Source: CADEFQ01 sp050185195 (GTDB lineage: Bacteria > Pseudomonadota > Gammaproteobacteria > Steroidobacterales > Steroidobacteraceae). From it: DNA of 64,000 nt. Below are positions 1 through 8,415 of the stretch, in pieces. The notes beneath the pieces are model-generated. The model did not search any database, was not told where the DNA came from, and was given only the letters and a program-made list of their open reading frames with translations. The DNA is taken from positions 1-64,000 of the forward strand of contig JBFWZQ010000015.1 of assembly GCA_050185195.1 (NCBI GenBank), given 5' to 3'. A program made the position numbers and the translations under genes. Position 1 is the first letter of the stretch. Every line of letters begins with the position of its first letter.

Positions 1-870
1 ACTGCCTTCCCACCAGCCGCGGAACCCCGCGCCGAGATACGGGTCGGGCGCGCGCGGCGCGAGATTCCAGCTGCGCTCGCCGCACGCGAGCGGAACGGCG
101 CCGCGAACCCGCGGCGCCAGCGGCTTCGAGAAATCCGCGCGCAGCTTGCCGCGCCAGTCGCCGCAAGGGCCCGCCGCGGCCGCCACCGCCTGCGGCGCCG
201 CGGACCCGGCGAGCGGCGGCAGGATCGCGAGAAACACGCGGTTCGCGGCGACATCCGGGACGAACCGGTACGCGATGGAGTTGTAGTTCACGAGCAGCGC
301 GTCGGGACCCACGTTGTAGCTGCGCAGCGCATCGCCGTCGAACGCCGCGGTGTCGTGCGGCGGCAGCCGGAACGCCGAACGATCGAGCACGAGGTCGCCG
401 CGCAGGTCGCGTATCCCGAGCCCTCGCAGTTGCTGCACGAGCAGCCAGAGCTGCTCGACGACGAGCGCGGGATCGCCGCCGCCGCGCAATCCGAGGTCGC
501 CCCGGATCGTGGCGCCATCGCGCGAGCCGAGCAACACGACATCGGTGTGCCAGCGATACGCGGGCCCGAGCGCACGCAGGGCCGCGTAGGTGGTCAGCAG
601 TTTCATCGTGGAGGCGGGATTGCGCGGCACGTCGCGATTGAGCGCCACCTCGAGGCCCGGTCCGTCGAGCGGCGCCACGACGATGCTCGCGGCGCTCGCG
701 GGCAGGCCGGCATCGCGCAGGGCGCGCATGACCGCGTCCGGCGGCTCGGTGGGCGTGGAGTGGGATCGCACTGGCGCCGCGAGCGCAAGGGCCGCGAGCC
801 CGAGAGCGAGGAGCGGTGCGTTCGCGCGCACGTGCGGCATGCGTGGCGCGCGCGGCGTGCGCTCACGCAT
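1..870 (-). CDS. dacB: D-alanyl-D-alanine carboxypeptidase/endopeptidase, PBP4 type (3' part outside window)
   Basis: Periplasmic penicillin-binding protein of the S13 family, which trims or cleaves peptidoglycan cross-links. Reading the minus strand gives a short signal-like hydrophobic stretch (LLALGLAALALA), then NPASTMK, which is the SxxK catalytic motif, and further on SYNVGPDALLVNYN, which contains the SxN motif. The C-terminal end including the KTG box lies beyond position 1, so the gene is partial. ATG at 870 overlaps the stop of the upstream minus-strand gene by 8 bases; a second in-frame ATG at 840 would also leave a signal peptide. Family assignment is firm, the exact start is not. 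Confidence 0.85.
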   Translation of the reverse strand, partial: MRERTPRAPRMPHVRANAPLLALGLAALALAAPVRSHSTPTEPPDAVMRALRDAGLPASAASIVVAPLDGPGLEVALNRDVPRNPASTMKLLTTYAALRALGPAYRWHTDVVLLGSRDGATIRGDLGLRGGGDPALVVEQLWLLVQQLRGLGIRDLRGDLVLDRSAFRLPPHDTAAFDGDALRSYNVGPDALLVNYNSIAYRFVPDVAANRVFLAILPPLAGSAAPQAVAAAAGPCGDWRGKLRADFSKPLAPRVRGAVPLACGERSWNLAPRAPDPYLGAGFRGWWEGS

Positions 871-1303
871 GCTGGCGTTCCGTTGCTGCCTGGTGGCGCG
901 CCAGCAGCGCGCAATAACGGTGGCGATGATCTTCGGCGAATTCACGGGCTTCGATCTCAAAACGGTTGTCCCAGTAGCCGCGGCGAAAAAGCTCGACGAC
1001 ATATTTCCACACGGAGAGGCGCCGCGGTTCCCATTGGCCCAGCACGTGGAAGAATTCGTGCAGGACGATCGTGGGATCGGCGAAAAACGGCGCCGCGCCA
1101 TCGCGCAGGTAGATGCGCCGGCGGCGCGTCGTCGCGAGGGCGCGCACGTGGAGGCAGGCGAACCACGAGTGTTCGATCACGCGCACGGCATCGACGCCCT
1201 CTCCGAAGACTTCGATCAGCGTGGCACGCAGGGCCGGGGGCATTCGCGCGGGGCGGCCAGGTGTCAGCCGGCGTCGCCACGGCGTTCGAGCGGCTGCGAT
1301 CAT
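863..1303 (-). CDS. Small putative zinc metallopeptidase (HExxH protein)
   Basis: 146-residue protein. HEFFHVLGQW at residues 82-91 is an HExxH zinc-binding motif, and a downstream EIEAREFAED stretch (about 117-126) could give the third, acidic ligand, as in small gluzincin-like domains. There is no signal peptide and no other recognisable domain, so this looks like a minimal cytoplasmic protease domain of unknown substrate. It overlaps the following dacB gene by 8 bases, suggesting translational coupling and perhaps a role tied to the cell envelope. Not assigned to a named family; whether it is an active peptidase is inference. Confidence 0.65.
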   Translation of the reverse strand: MIAAARTPWRRRLTPGRPARMPPALRATLIEVFGEGVDAVRVIEHSWFACLHVRALATTRRRRIYLRDGAAPFFADPTIVLHEFFHVLGQWEPRRLSVWKYVVELFRRGYWDNRFEIEAREFAEDHRHRYCALLARHQAATERQHA

Positions 1304-1447
1304 GAGGCCATCATCGTCGATCGTGCCGGCATTTTGCGCAGCGAGCAGGCGCGCGGATCACGCGCACCGCGACACTCGGCCTGTGCTTGAATACGAGCGC
1401 AAGGCGCGGAGTGTTTGCTCCGGTGCGGTTGGCCAGACTTGCTCCCC

Positions 1448-2500
1448 ATGAAAACCACCACATTAAACGATCCTCGGTGGGCCGCGATCGTCGCCCGGGA
1501 CCCGGGCGCGGACGGCCAGTTCTATTACGGCGTACGCACGACCGGCGTGTATTGCCGGCCCTCGTGCCCCTCGCGGCGCGCGAAGCCCGGGAATGTCGAG
1601 ATCTATGCCACGCGCGCCGCCGCCGAACAGGCGGGCTACCGCGCCTGCAAGCGTTGCCGACCCGGTGAAGTGTCGCCCGCCGGCCGTCAGGCCGCGTGGG
1701 TCGCGGAAGCCTGCCGTTCGATCGACACGGCCGAAGAAACCCCGAGCCTCGCGCAGCTCGCGGCGAGAGCGGGCGTCAGTCCGTTCTATTTCCACCGCAG
1801 CTTCAAGGCGGTGACCGGCGTGACGCCGCGGCAGTACGCCGCGGCACGGCGCAGCGAGCGACTGCGGCGCGAGCTGGCGCGCGGCCGCTCGATCACCGAT
1901 GCCATCTACGAGGCCGGCTACAACTCGAACGGCCGCTTCTACGCCGAGGCGGACGACGTGCTCGGCATGACGCCCTCGAACTTTCGCGCGGGCGGTGCGA
2001 ACACGGCGATGCACTTCGCGGTGGGCGAATGTTCGCTCGGCTCGATCCTGGTCGCCGCGAGCGCGCGTGGCATCTGCGCGATCCTCCTCGGCGACGATCC
2101 CGACGAGCTCACGCGCAGCCTCCAGGACCAGTTCCCGAAGGCCGAGCTGATCGGCGGTGATGCCGTCTTCGAGCAGCTGGTCGCGAAGGTGGTGGGATTC
2201 GTGGAGGCGCCGTCGCTCGGCCTCGACCTGCCCCTCGACCTGCGCGGCACCGCCTTCCAGCAGCGCGTGTGGCAGGCGCTGCGCGAAATTCCGGCCGGCT
2301 CCACCACGAGCTACAGCGAGGTCGCGCAACGCATCGGTGCTCCGAAGTCGGTGCGTGCGGTCGGCCAGGCCTGCGGCGCGAACCACATCGCGATCGCAAT
2401 TCCCTGCCATCGCGTCGTGCGCACGGACGGCGACCTGTCGGGTTACCGCTGGGGCATCGATCGCAAGCGCGCGCTGCTTGCCCGCGAGGCACGGGATTGA
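1448..2500 (+). CDS. ada: Bifunctional Ada: alkyl-DNA repair methyltransferase and transcriptional activator
   Basis: Adaptive response protein of 350 residues with all three Ada modules. Residues 1-75 form the zinc-binding methylphosphotriester domain with Cys36, Cys40, Cys67 and Cys70 (GVYCRPSC and CKRC), Cys36 being the expected methyl acceptor. An AraC-type helix-turn-helix follows (about 85-180). The C-terminal O6-methylguanine methyltransferase carries IPCHRVV with acceptor Cys320. It repairs methylated DNA and, once methylated, activates alkylation-resistance genes. The start is the ATG before KTTTLNDPRW, which fits the family. The stop overlaps the next gene by 4 bases (TTGA), so the downstream oxygenase is probably part of the Ada regulon. 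Confidence 0.95.
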   Translation: MKTTTLNDPRWAAIVARDPGADGQFYYGVRTTGVYCRPSCPSRRAKPGNVEIYATRAAAEQAGYRACKRCRPGEVSPAGRQAAWVAEACRSIDTAEETPSLAQLAARAGVSPFYFHRSFKAVTGVTPRQYAAARRSERLRRELARGRSITDAIYEAGYNSNGRFYAEADDVLGMTPSNFRAGGANTAMHFAVGECSLGSILVAASARGICAILLGDDPDELTRSLQDQFPKAELIGGDAVFEQLVAKVVGFVEAPSLGLDLPLDLRGTAFQQRVWQALREIPAGSTTSYSEVAQRIGAPKSVRAVGQACGANHIAIAIPCHRVVRTDGDLSGYRWGIDRKRALLAREARD

Positions 2501-3186
2501 GCGCCATCGACTGGGCGCGCGTCGGTGCCGAGCTCGATGCGGAAGGCGCCGCCATCCTCCCTGCGCTGCTCACGCCGGCGGAGTGTGCGTCACTGCAGGC
2601 GAGCTACGGCGAGGAACGCCTGTTGCGCAGCCGCGTGCACATGGCGCGGCACGGTTTCGGGCAAGGGGAATACCAGTACTTCGACTACCCGCTGCCCGAT
2701 CGTGTCGGCGCGCTGCGCGCGACGCTGTACCCGGCCCTCGCGCCGATCGCGAATCGCTGGCACGCATCTTTGCGGCTCGACAGCCGTTTCCCCGACCGAA
2801 TCGAGGACTTCCTCGCGCGTTGCCATGCCGCGGGACAGCGGCGGCCGACACCGCTACTGCTGCGCTACGTCGCGGGCGACTACAACTGCCTGCACCAGGA
2901 TCTCTACGGGGAGCACGTGTTTCCGCTGCAGGTGGCGGTGCTGTTGTCGGCGCCGGCGCGGGATTTCACGGGCGGCGAGTTTGTCCTCACCGAACAGCGG
3001 CCGCGGCGCCAGTCGCGCCCGCTGGTCGTGCCGCTCGGGCTGGGCGATGCCGTCGTGTTTGCCGTCCACCACCGTCCGGTGCAGGGCGTGCGCGGTATCC
3101 ATCGGGCCACGCTGCGCCACGGGGTGAGCCGCATCCGCTCGGGCCGGCGTTTCACTTTAGGCGTAATCTTTCACGACGCCGCCTGA
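2497..3186 (+). CDS. 2OG-Fe(II) oxygenase, Ada-coupled
   Basis: 229-residue non-haem iron dioxygenase of the prolyl-hydroxylase-like superfamily. The iron-binding HxD is HQD at 133-135 within YNCLHQDLYGEH, followed by the double-stranded beta-helix core and a distal His in TLRHGVSRI (about 208) with a following Arg for 2-oxoglutarate. The start is taken as TTG at 2497, which overlaps the ada TGA in a TTGA junction; no ATG gives the conserved N-terminus. It is not a canonical AlkB by sequence, yet its tight coupling to ada argues for a role in alkylation damage repair or tolerance. The substrate is unknown. Confidence 0.8.
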   Translation: MSAIDWARVGAELDAEGAAILPALLTPAECASLQASYGEERLLRSRVHMARHGFGQGEYQYFDYPLPDRVGALRATLYPALAPIANRWHASLRLDSRFPDRIEDFLARCHAAGQRRPTPLLLRYVAGDYNCLHQDLYGEHVFPLQVAVLLSAPARDFTGGEFVLTEQRPRRQSRPLVVPLGLGDAVVFAVHHRPVQGVRGIHRATLRHGVSRIRSGRRFTLGVIFHDAA

Positions 3187-3210
3187 CAGGGCGGCGACAG
3201 GAGCCCTGCC

Positions 3211-4002
3211 ATGAGCACCGCGACCGCCGCCCGTGACAGTGCCGCCCACCGCGACATCAGCGCGGCGCGCGATGCGTTTCGCCGCCTGCATGAAAGCGGC
3301 TGCTTCGTGCTCGCGAACCCCTGGGACATCGGCGGCGTGCGGCGCGCGGAGCAGCTCGGCTACAAGGCGATCGCCTCGACGAGCGCGGGCTTTGCCTGGT
3401 CGCTCGGGCGTGACGACAACGAGGTGTCCCGTGACGAAGTGCTGGCGCACCTGACGGTGCTCTGCGCTGCGACTCACCTGCCCGTCAACGCGGATTTCGA
3501 GGATGGCTTCGCCTCGGAACCGGCCGCGGTGGCCGAGAACGTGCGCCTCGCCATCGGCACCGGCGTCGCGGGCCTCTCGATCGAGGACCGCCACGGCATC
3601 GATCTCTATCCGATCGCACTCGCGACCGATCGCATCCGCGCCTCCCGCGAGGCGATCGATCGCAGCGGCGAGAACGTGCTGCTGATCGGTCGCAGCGAAG
3701 GGCTGCTCCTCGGCAACACCACGATCGACACGACGGTCGAGCGGCTGATCGCCTACGCGGCGGCCGGCGCGGATTGTGTGTACGCGCCGGGCATCCGTTC
3801 GCTGGCCGACATCAAGGCGCTGGTCGCGGCCGTCTCGCCGACGCCGGTGAACGTGCTGCTGATGGATGCGACGATGAAAGTGCCCGAACTGGCGGCGGTG
3901 GGCGTGCGCCGGGTCAGTGTCGGCGCGCGTTTTGCCGTAGCGGCGTGGGCCGCATACGAACGGGCCGCGCAGAGCGTGCTGGAGCAGGGCCACCTGCCCT
4001 GA
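3211..4002 (+). CDS. Isocitrate lyase/PEP mutase family protein
   Basis: 263-residue TIM-barrel enzyme of the phosphoenolpyruvate mutase/isocitrate lyase superfamily. NADFEDGF (about residues 93-100) and SIEDR (about 124-128) are the metal- and substrate-binding acidic motifs of the family; STSAGFAWSLG near residue 57 matches the phosphate-binding loop. Members of this short subgroup act as oxaloacetate decarboxylases, 2-methylisocitrate lyase-like or unknown C-C lyases. The key C-terminal Cys motif of true isocitrate lyases is absent. It follows the oxygenase by 24 bases on the same strand and may be co-transcribed with ada. The reaction cannot be told from sequence alone. Confidence 0.85.
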   Translation: MSTATAARDSAAHRDISAARDAFRRLHESGCFVLANPWDIGGVRRAEQLGYKAIASTSAGFAWSLGRDDNEVSRDEVLAHLTVLCAATHLPVNADFEDGFASEPAAVAENVRLAIGTGVAGLSIEDRHGIDLYPIALATDRIRASREAIDRSGENVLLIGRSEGLLLGNTTIDTTVERLIAYAAAGADCVYAPGIRSLADIKALVAAVSPTPVNVLLMDATMKVPELAAVGVRRVSVGARFAVAAWAAYERAAQSVLEQGHLP

Positions 4003-4014
4003 CGAGGGCCGTGA

Positions 4015-4416
4015 CTAGGCGCGGCCCGCGAGCGCCACCGCGTCGATCTCGATCAGCAGCTCGGGTAGCGCCAGCCGCTCGATCTGCACGATCGTGTCCG
4101 CGGGGTAGGGCGGCGAAAAATACTTCTCGCGTAACTGCACGATCGCAGGGAAATTCGCCATGTCGGTGAGATAGATCGTGACCTTGACGACGCGTGCGAG
4201 GCTCGAGCCCGCGGCGTCCAGCACGGCCGCCAGCATCCGGAACGTCTGCTCGGCCTGCGCATTGAAATCCCCGATGCCGACGAGATTGCCGTGCAGGTCC
4301 ATCGCCGCCTGGCCGGACACGAAGATGAAGCCGCCGGCTTCGATCGCCTGCGAAATCCTGAACGGGGCGTAGGGATCCGGAGTCGTCGCGATCTGGCGAA
4401 TGGCGTGCTGGGGCAT
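4015..4416 (-). CDS. RidA-family protein lacking the canonical active-site arginine
   Basis: 133-residue YjgF/YER057c/UK114 fold protein; classical RidA deaminates reactive enamine/imine intermediates from PLP enzymes as a cytoplasmic trimer. FVSGQAAMDLHGNLVG and LIEIDAVAL are typical of the fold. The segment that carries the catalytic Arg (PAR-type) in RidA reads YPADTIVQIERL here, so the arginine equivalent to E. coli-type Arg105 appears missing. This points to one of the non-RidA Rid subfamilies with a different function. Start at the ATG before PQHAIRQI; an upstream in-frame ATG at 4470 is less likely. Convergent with the PEP-mutase-like gene. Confidence 0.8.
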   Translation of the reverse strand: MPQHAIRQIATTPDPYAPFRISQAIEAGGFIFVSGQAAMDLHGNLVGIGDFNAQAEQTFRMLAAVLDAAGSSLARVVKVTIYLTDMANFPAIVQLREKYFSPPYPADTIVQIERLALPELLIEIDAVALAGRA

Positions 4417-4533
4417 GTCGTCCTCCAAGGTAAGCAGGGCTAATCTTGCCGCCAGAATTTCGGAACTCAAGAGCCCCTCCCGCCGGCCAAGCTGTCTCCC
4501 ATCAACAGTCCGACACCGGACAGGGAGAGCGAA

Positions 4534-4731
4534 ATGTACATCAATATCTGGTCTTCACCGCTGCTGGCGGGGCTGTCGCGGGGATGGGGCATCTGGTACG
4601 AAGCAATGGCCCGCTCGCAGGATTTCTCGGCGCCGTGGCGCACCGATGCCGCAAGGCGCGCGGCGGCGCCGGCCGCCGCGCCGGCGCGGCGCGAGATCGG
4701 GCGGTACGAGAGCCTGAGTGCGACGAAGTAG
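4534..4731 (+). CDS. Small hypothetical protein (65 aa)
   Basis: Short frame beginning MYINIWSSPLLAGLSRGWGIWYEA and continuing into an Ala/Arg/Pro-rich tail. A good ribosome-binding site (GGGAGAG) sits 5 bases before the ATG, which is the main support for it being a gene. The N-terminal part could be an amphipathic or membrane-associated helix. No family recognised. It is convergent with the res gene, whose stop is 2 bases away. The tail composition is close to what GC-rich non-coding DNA would give, so confidence is limited. Confidence 0.45.
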   Translation: MYINIWSSPLLAGLSRGWGIWYEAMARSQDFSAPWRTDAARRAAAPAAAPARREIGRYESLSATK

Positions 4732-4732
4732 C

Positions 4733-7525
4733 CTAGATCCAGCGCCGCAGAATGTCCTGCACGGCCGAGGGCTCGAAGGCGGTATCGGCACACCAGACGC
4801 CGAAGCCGCCCTTCGCGTTCACCGCCTCGATCCAGGCGCCGAGCGCCGCGCGTTTCGCGCGATTCTGTTCATCATCCTCGCCCTTGATCTCGAGCACCAG
4901 GGTCTTGCCGCTCGCGAGCCGCACGAGGAAGTCCGGCACGAAGCGCCGACGCGCACCATTCCACAGGTAGTACACGCTGAAGCCGAGATGGTCGTTCTTC
5001 GCGTAGCCCGCGACACCCGCTGATTTCTCGAGGGCATTGGCCGTGTGGATTTCCCAGGCGCTGTCGCCAACCACGTGGCTGATCTGCGACTTGCGGGTGG
5101 GGATGTTTTCCTTCGTCGTGTACCAGGTGCGCATGTCGCGCGTGGAACCCATCGGGTTTTCTTCGTCGAACACGGGCTCGATACGCTCGACGTTCTGCTC
5201 CACGACGAAGCGCAGCAGATGCTGGACCAGCAGATCGGCGTTCAGCGCCACGAAGATGCGTTTGCGCAGCGGGTCCTGGTGAAAGAGGCTCGGTACCTGC
5301 AGCAGGTCGGAATCGACGAAGTGCTCGAGCAACCGGATCAGCTGGACGATCAGGTAGTCCGGCTGCCCCGTGAACCGCTCGCGCAGCGATTCAAATGCCT
5401 TGCGCGCCGTCAGGAACAGCACGCGCTGGCGGCGGAACATATCCGGCAGTTTTTCAAGATCGATCGTTTCAATCTGATCCCATGCCGTGGCGCCGCCGAG
5501 CGCCGGTGCGATGTCCACGCTGATCGGCGTCTGCGCGGGGTCGAGCCGCAACGGCTGTACGCGGGACCAGTCGACCGTGAGAGTCGGCGCAACCGTGGCT
5601 TCGACGCGGATCAGGTTCGGCCAGCGGATCTCGAGACTGTTGCGCTCGATGAGCGATTCGATCTGGGTGCTTGGCCGCGGCGGCGGCGGCGCGTCACCGC
5701 CCTCGCTCGCATCCTGATAAATCGACAGCGGCACGCCGAACACGTTGACGTACTCGGGCCAGAAGAAGCCGTGCTCGTCCATGTCGTACGAGACGCGCCG
5801 CAGGCCGCGCCCGATCACCTGCTCGCATAGCAGCTGGCTGGTGAAGGCGCGCAGACCCATGATGTGCGTGACATTCTTTGCGTCCCAGCCTTCCGACAGC
5901 ATCGCGACCGAGATGACCGACTGCAAATCCTGGCCGGGCTGGCCGCGTTTGCCCACCGTATCGACGATCTCGCGCAGCAGCTCTTCCTTCTTTAGCGCGA
6001 GGCTGCGCGCCTTGCGCTCGTCGGGGATGGCCGCGGATTCGACGATCGCGTGCAGCTGCTCCTCGTAACCCTTGTCGGCGGCTGCCGTTTCACCAATCTC
6101 GGCCTTCTCGAGTACTTTCGAGTCGACACGCAGGGTGCGAGCCGGTGCGTGCAGCTCGGGCCAGACCGCGTGGCCTTTGCCGAGGTAGTGCTCGATGCGC
6201 GCCGCCGTTTCGGTCCGGTTGCACACGGTCAGCAAAACCGGTGGCGAGGCATGCCCGAGCTTCTGCCAGTCGGCGGCGGTGGCGCGCCAGTCGGCACCGA
6301 GCAGCGTGTACGCATCCTGCACGAGCTTTGGCAGCGGCTCGTGCGCCTCCGCGCCGCGCCGGTTCAGGTCGTCGGAGACAGCCGGGTCGCGATACAGGTG
6401 GTAGAGCTTCGAGCGGAATGTCTTCGCATCGGGCAGCGCATCGTCACGCACCACCACTCGCGGGGTCTTCACCAGGCCGGCTTCTATCGCATCATTCAGG
6501 CCGAAGTCGGAGACTATCCACTCGAACAGCGCCTGCTCGGTGGTGGTGCGGCCGCTCGGCACGAACGGCGTGGCCGAAAGGTCGAAGCAGCGCTGGATGC
6601 GCAACTGCCCGTGGATGCGGTCGAGCCCTTCGATCCAGCGCGTGGCTTCTTCGAGGTCGAGGCCGAGCTCTTCCGCTTCCTTGCGACTGACCTTCACATC
6701 GGTGCGCTGGCGGTAGGCGTGATGCGCCTCGTCGTTGATCACGACGAGGTCCTTGTATGCGTCCAGCGGCCCGAGCACGCGCCGCACGAAGGCCTTGTCC
6801 GACTCCGCGCCCTTCTTCACCACCGAGCGCTCGGTCGCCTTGAGTGGCATGAGGGCGTGCCAGTTCTCGATCAGGATCTCGGCCCTGTTGAGCTTCTGCC
6901 GCAGCGCCTCCGATGGGCAGAGGCGGAATTCGTCGTACACATTCGCGGGATGACCGGGGCGCAGCACCTGCAAGCGCTCGCGCACGGTGAGGCCCGGCGC
7001 GACGACGAAGATGGCCCGCGAGAAATCCTTGCTGCGCTTCGGGTAGGTGAGTGCGTTCAGGACCTGCCAGGTGACGATCATCGCCATCACCGTGGTCTTG
7101 CCGGCGCCCGTCGCCATCTTGTTGCAGAGGCGCTCCCACGGCCCGCCGTCGCCCGGCACGTGGATGCCCTGCCTGAACTCGCCCGGCGCCTCGACCCACC
7201 AGATCAGGGTTTCGATCGCCTCGAGCTGGCAGAAGTAGAACGGCAGCTGGCGGGCGGCACGGTCGCGCCAGTGTTCGAGCAGCGCACGCGTGACGGTGGT
7301 GATACCCGGGCAGTCCGCGGCGCGCCAGGCAGCGACGCGCTCGCGGATCATGTTGACGCCCGCGAGCGGCTCGGTGCGCCGCGTGTTCTCGCGGGTGTTG
7401 AAGACTTCGTAGCTCGCCGGGCGGCGCGATTCGACAATCGACAGCGAAATGCCCCCGCCCTGCGCCCAGTGCCTGGCGGGCGGATCGTAGGGCGAGTTGA
7501 TGATCAGCGAGCGGGGACCCTTCAT
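4733..7525 (-). CDS. Type III-like restriction endonuclease Res subunit (helicase-nuclease, BPTD_3080-like)
   Basis: 930-residue superfamily 2 helicase fused to a nuclease; in such systems it cleaves DNA lacking the partner methylation. Seen directly: N-terminal INSPYDPPARHW, Walker A ATGAGKT (138-144), DEAH box (265-268), SATPF (318-322), helicase motif VI QVIGRGLRR (569-577), and a C-terminal PD-(D/E)xK nuclease with PD at 864-865 and EIK at 879-881. The N-terminal motif resembles the family NCBI calls BPTD_3080 restriction endonucleases. ATG at 7525 overlaps the preceding gene in an ATGA junction, placing it last in a chain that begins with the toxin-antitoxin pair. The cognate methylase is the mod gene at 9002-12271. 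Confidence 0.88.
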   Translation of the reverse strand: MKGPRSLIINSPYDPPARHWAQGGGISLSIVESRRPASYEVFNTRENTRRTEPLAGVNMIRERVAAWRAADCPGITTVTRALLEHWRDRAARQLPFYFCQLEAIETLIWWVEAPGEFRQGIHVPGDGGPWERLCNKMATGAGKTTVMAMIVTWQVLNALTYPKRSKDFSRAIFVVAPGLTVRERLQVLRPGHPANVYDEFRLCPSEALRQKLNRAEILIENWHALMPLKATERSVVKKGAESDKAFVRRVLGPLDAYKDLVVINDEAHHAYRQRTDVKVSRKEAEELGLDLEEATRWIEGLDRIHGQLRIQRCFDLSATPFVPSGRTTTEQALFEWIVSDFGLNDAIEAGLVKTPRVVVRDDALPDAKTFRSKLYHLYRDPAVSDDLNRRGAEAHEPLPKLVQDAYTLLGADWRATAADWQKLGHASPPVLLTVCNRTETAARIEHYLGKGHAVWPELHAPARTLRVDSKVLEKAEIGETAAADKGYEEQLHAIVESAAIPDERKARSLALKKEELLREIVDTVGKRGQPGQDLQSVISVAMLSEGWDAKNVTHIMGLRAFTSQLLCEQVIGRGLRRVSYDMDEHGFFWPEYVNVFGVPLSIYQDASEGGDAPPPPRPSTQIESLIERNSLEIRWPNLIRVEATVAPTLTVDWSRVQPLRLDPAQTPISVDIAPALGGATAWDQIETIDLEKLPDMFRRQRVLFLTARKAFESLRERFTGQPDYLIVQLIRLLEHFVDSDLLQVPSLFHQDPLRKRIFVALNADLLVQHLLRFVVEQNVERIEPVFDEENPMGSTRDMRTWYTTKENIPTRKSQISHVVGDSAWEIHTANALEKSAGVAGYAKNDHLGFSVYYLWNGARRRFVPDFLVRLASGKTLVLEIKGEDDEQNRAKRAALGAWIEAVNAKGGFGVWCADTAFEPSAVQDILRRWI

Positions 7526-7983
7526 GACCTTGACGATTCGCTATCGTGTTCGCGGGTCGAGATCGTGACGTCGAGCGGAAGGCGCGCGACAGTTCGCCAT
7601 TTTTCCTTTCCCGCAGGCTGCTGGATCTCCACTGTGTAGCGGCCCGCGCTGGCGAGCCGCAGTGCGCGCGCTGTCAGGACATTGCGCGCCCTGACATGGT
7701 CGACCATCGAGAACTGGTGTTCGATGGTACCAATCTGCTTCCTGGACGGCGAAAGGATGCGGGCGCGCAGCCTCTCCACGACGCCCTTTTCCCGTGGATC
7801 GCGCACCCAGTAAGAGACGACATGGATGGGCATCGCCGTGACCGGCAACTCCGGCGGTTCGCTGCCCTTCGGGTAGGCAAACTCCACTTGGACTTCCTCA
7901 AGTACACCCACGAGCGACAAACTATTGGTCTGTCGATCGATGAGCGGCTCGCGACAGAGGATCGACCAGACATGCTGCGCCAT
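7522..7983 (-). CDS. Hypothetical protein in the res operon
   Basis: 153-residue soluble protein starting MAQHVWSILCREPLID and containing LSLVGVLEEVQVEF, an all-beta-looking first half and a basic, Ser-rich tail. I do not recognise a family with confidence; the N-terminal pattern recalls small DUF6941-like proteins. There is no signal peptide or membrane segment. It sits 3 bases after the antitoxin gene and overlaps res by 4 bases, so it is translated as part of that operon. It may be an accessory factor for the nuclease or for the regulator. Confidence 0.7.
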   Translation of the reverse strand: MAQHVWSILCREPLIDRQTNSLSLVGVLEEVQVEFAYPKGSEPPELPVTAMPIHVVSYWVRDPREKGVVERLRARILSPSRKQIGTIEHQFSMVDHVRARNVLTARALRLASAGRYTVEIQQPAGKEKWRTVARLPLDVTISTREHDSESSRS

Positions 7984-7986
7984 GGA

Positions 7987-8415
7987 TCAGCCCTCTCCCG
8001 CAGCGCGAAAATCGGCCTGCGTAGTCGACGAACGTTCGTTCGTTGAAACGACCCAGTCGTTCGTTGACGAGGGCGAGCCCAGATTCACGCCTTGGTAGTG
8101 CGTCGGCGTATCGCCTTCGTCTTCATCGATGGTCACGACGACGTTGTCCGGGTCCTGGCCTACTTTCAGGTTGAAGGACACTTCGGCGCGCACGAGCATC
8201 CTGAGCAGAAAGGCGAGCGACAGATTGCTCAGCCGCTCGTTGACGATCTTGCTGATCGTCGGCTGTGGCACACCGAACAGTTGTGCGGCTTTGCCCTGCG
8301 TCAGCCCACGTGCCTTGATGAGATCTTCGATCAGGATGCCCAGTTGCGAACACAGCGCGAGTTCCACGGCTTCATCCTTCGCGAAGCCCAGGTCCAGAAA
8401 GACGTTCCTGCTCAT
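7987..8415 (-). CDS. HigA-like XRE-family antitoxin/regulator
   Basis: 142-residue protein with an XRE helix-turn-helix (about residues 30-75: LIKARGLTQGKAAQLFGVPQ then ISKIVNERL), the layout of HigA-type antitoxins that pair with Gp49/HigB toxins. The tail is acidic and Ser/Thr-rich (TIDEDEGDTPTHYQ), likely disordered and protease-sensitive as in antitoxins. The ATG at 8415 overlaps the toxin stop (ATGA), giving toxin-first order. It probably binds the palindrome at 8806-8823 and so autoregulates the operon that also contains res. It could therefore double as a controller-type (C-protein-like) regulator of the restriction enzyme, which is inference. Confidence 0.85.
   Translation of the reverse strand: MSRNVFLDLGFAKDEAVELALCSQLGILIEDLIKARGLTQGKAAQLFGVPQPTISKIVNERLSNLSLAFLLRMLVRAEVSFNLKVGQDPDNVVVTIDEDEGDTPTHYQGVNLGSPSSTNDWVVSTNERSSTTQADFRAAGEG

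Noticed and set aside
5045..7639. Long plus-strand frames opposite the res gene
   Set aside because: No start context or domain, composition typical of antisense frames, while the minus strand encodes clear helicase and nuclease motifs.
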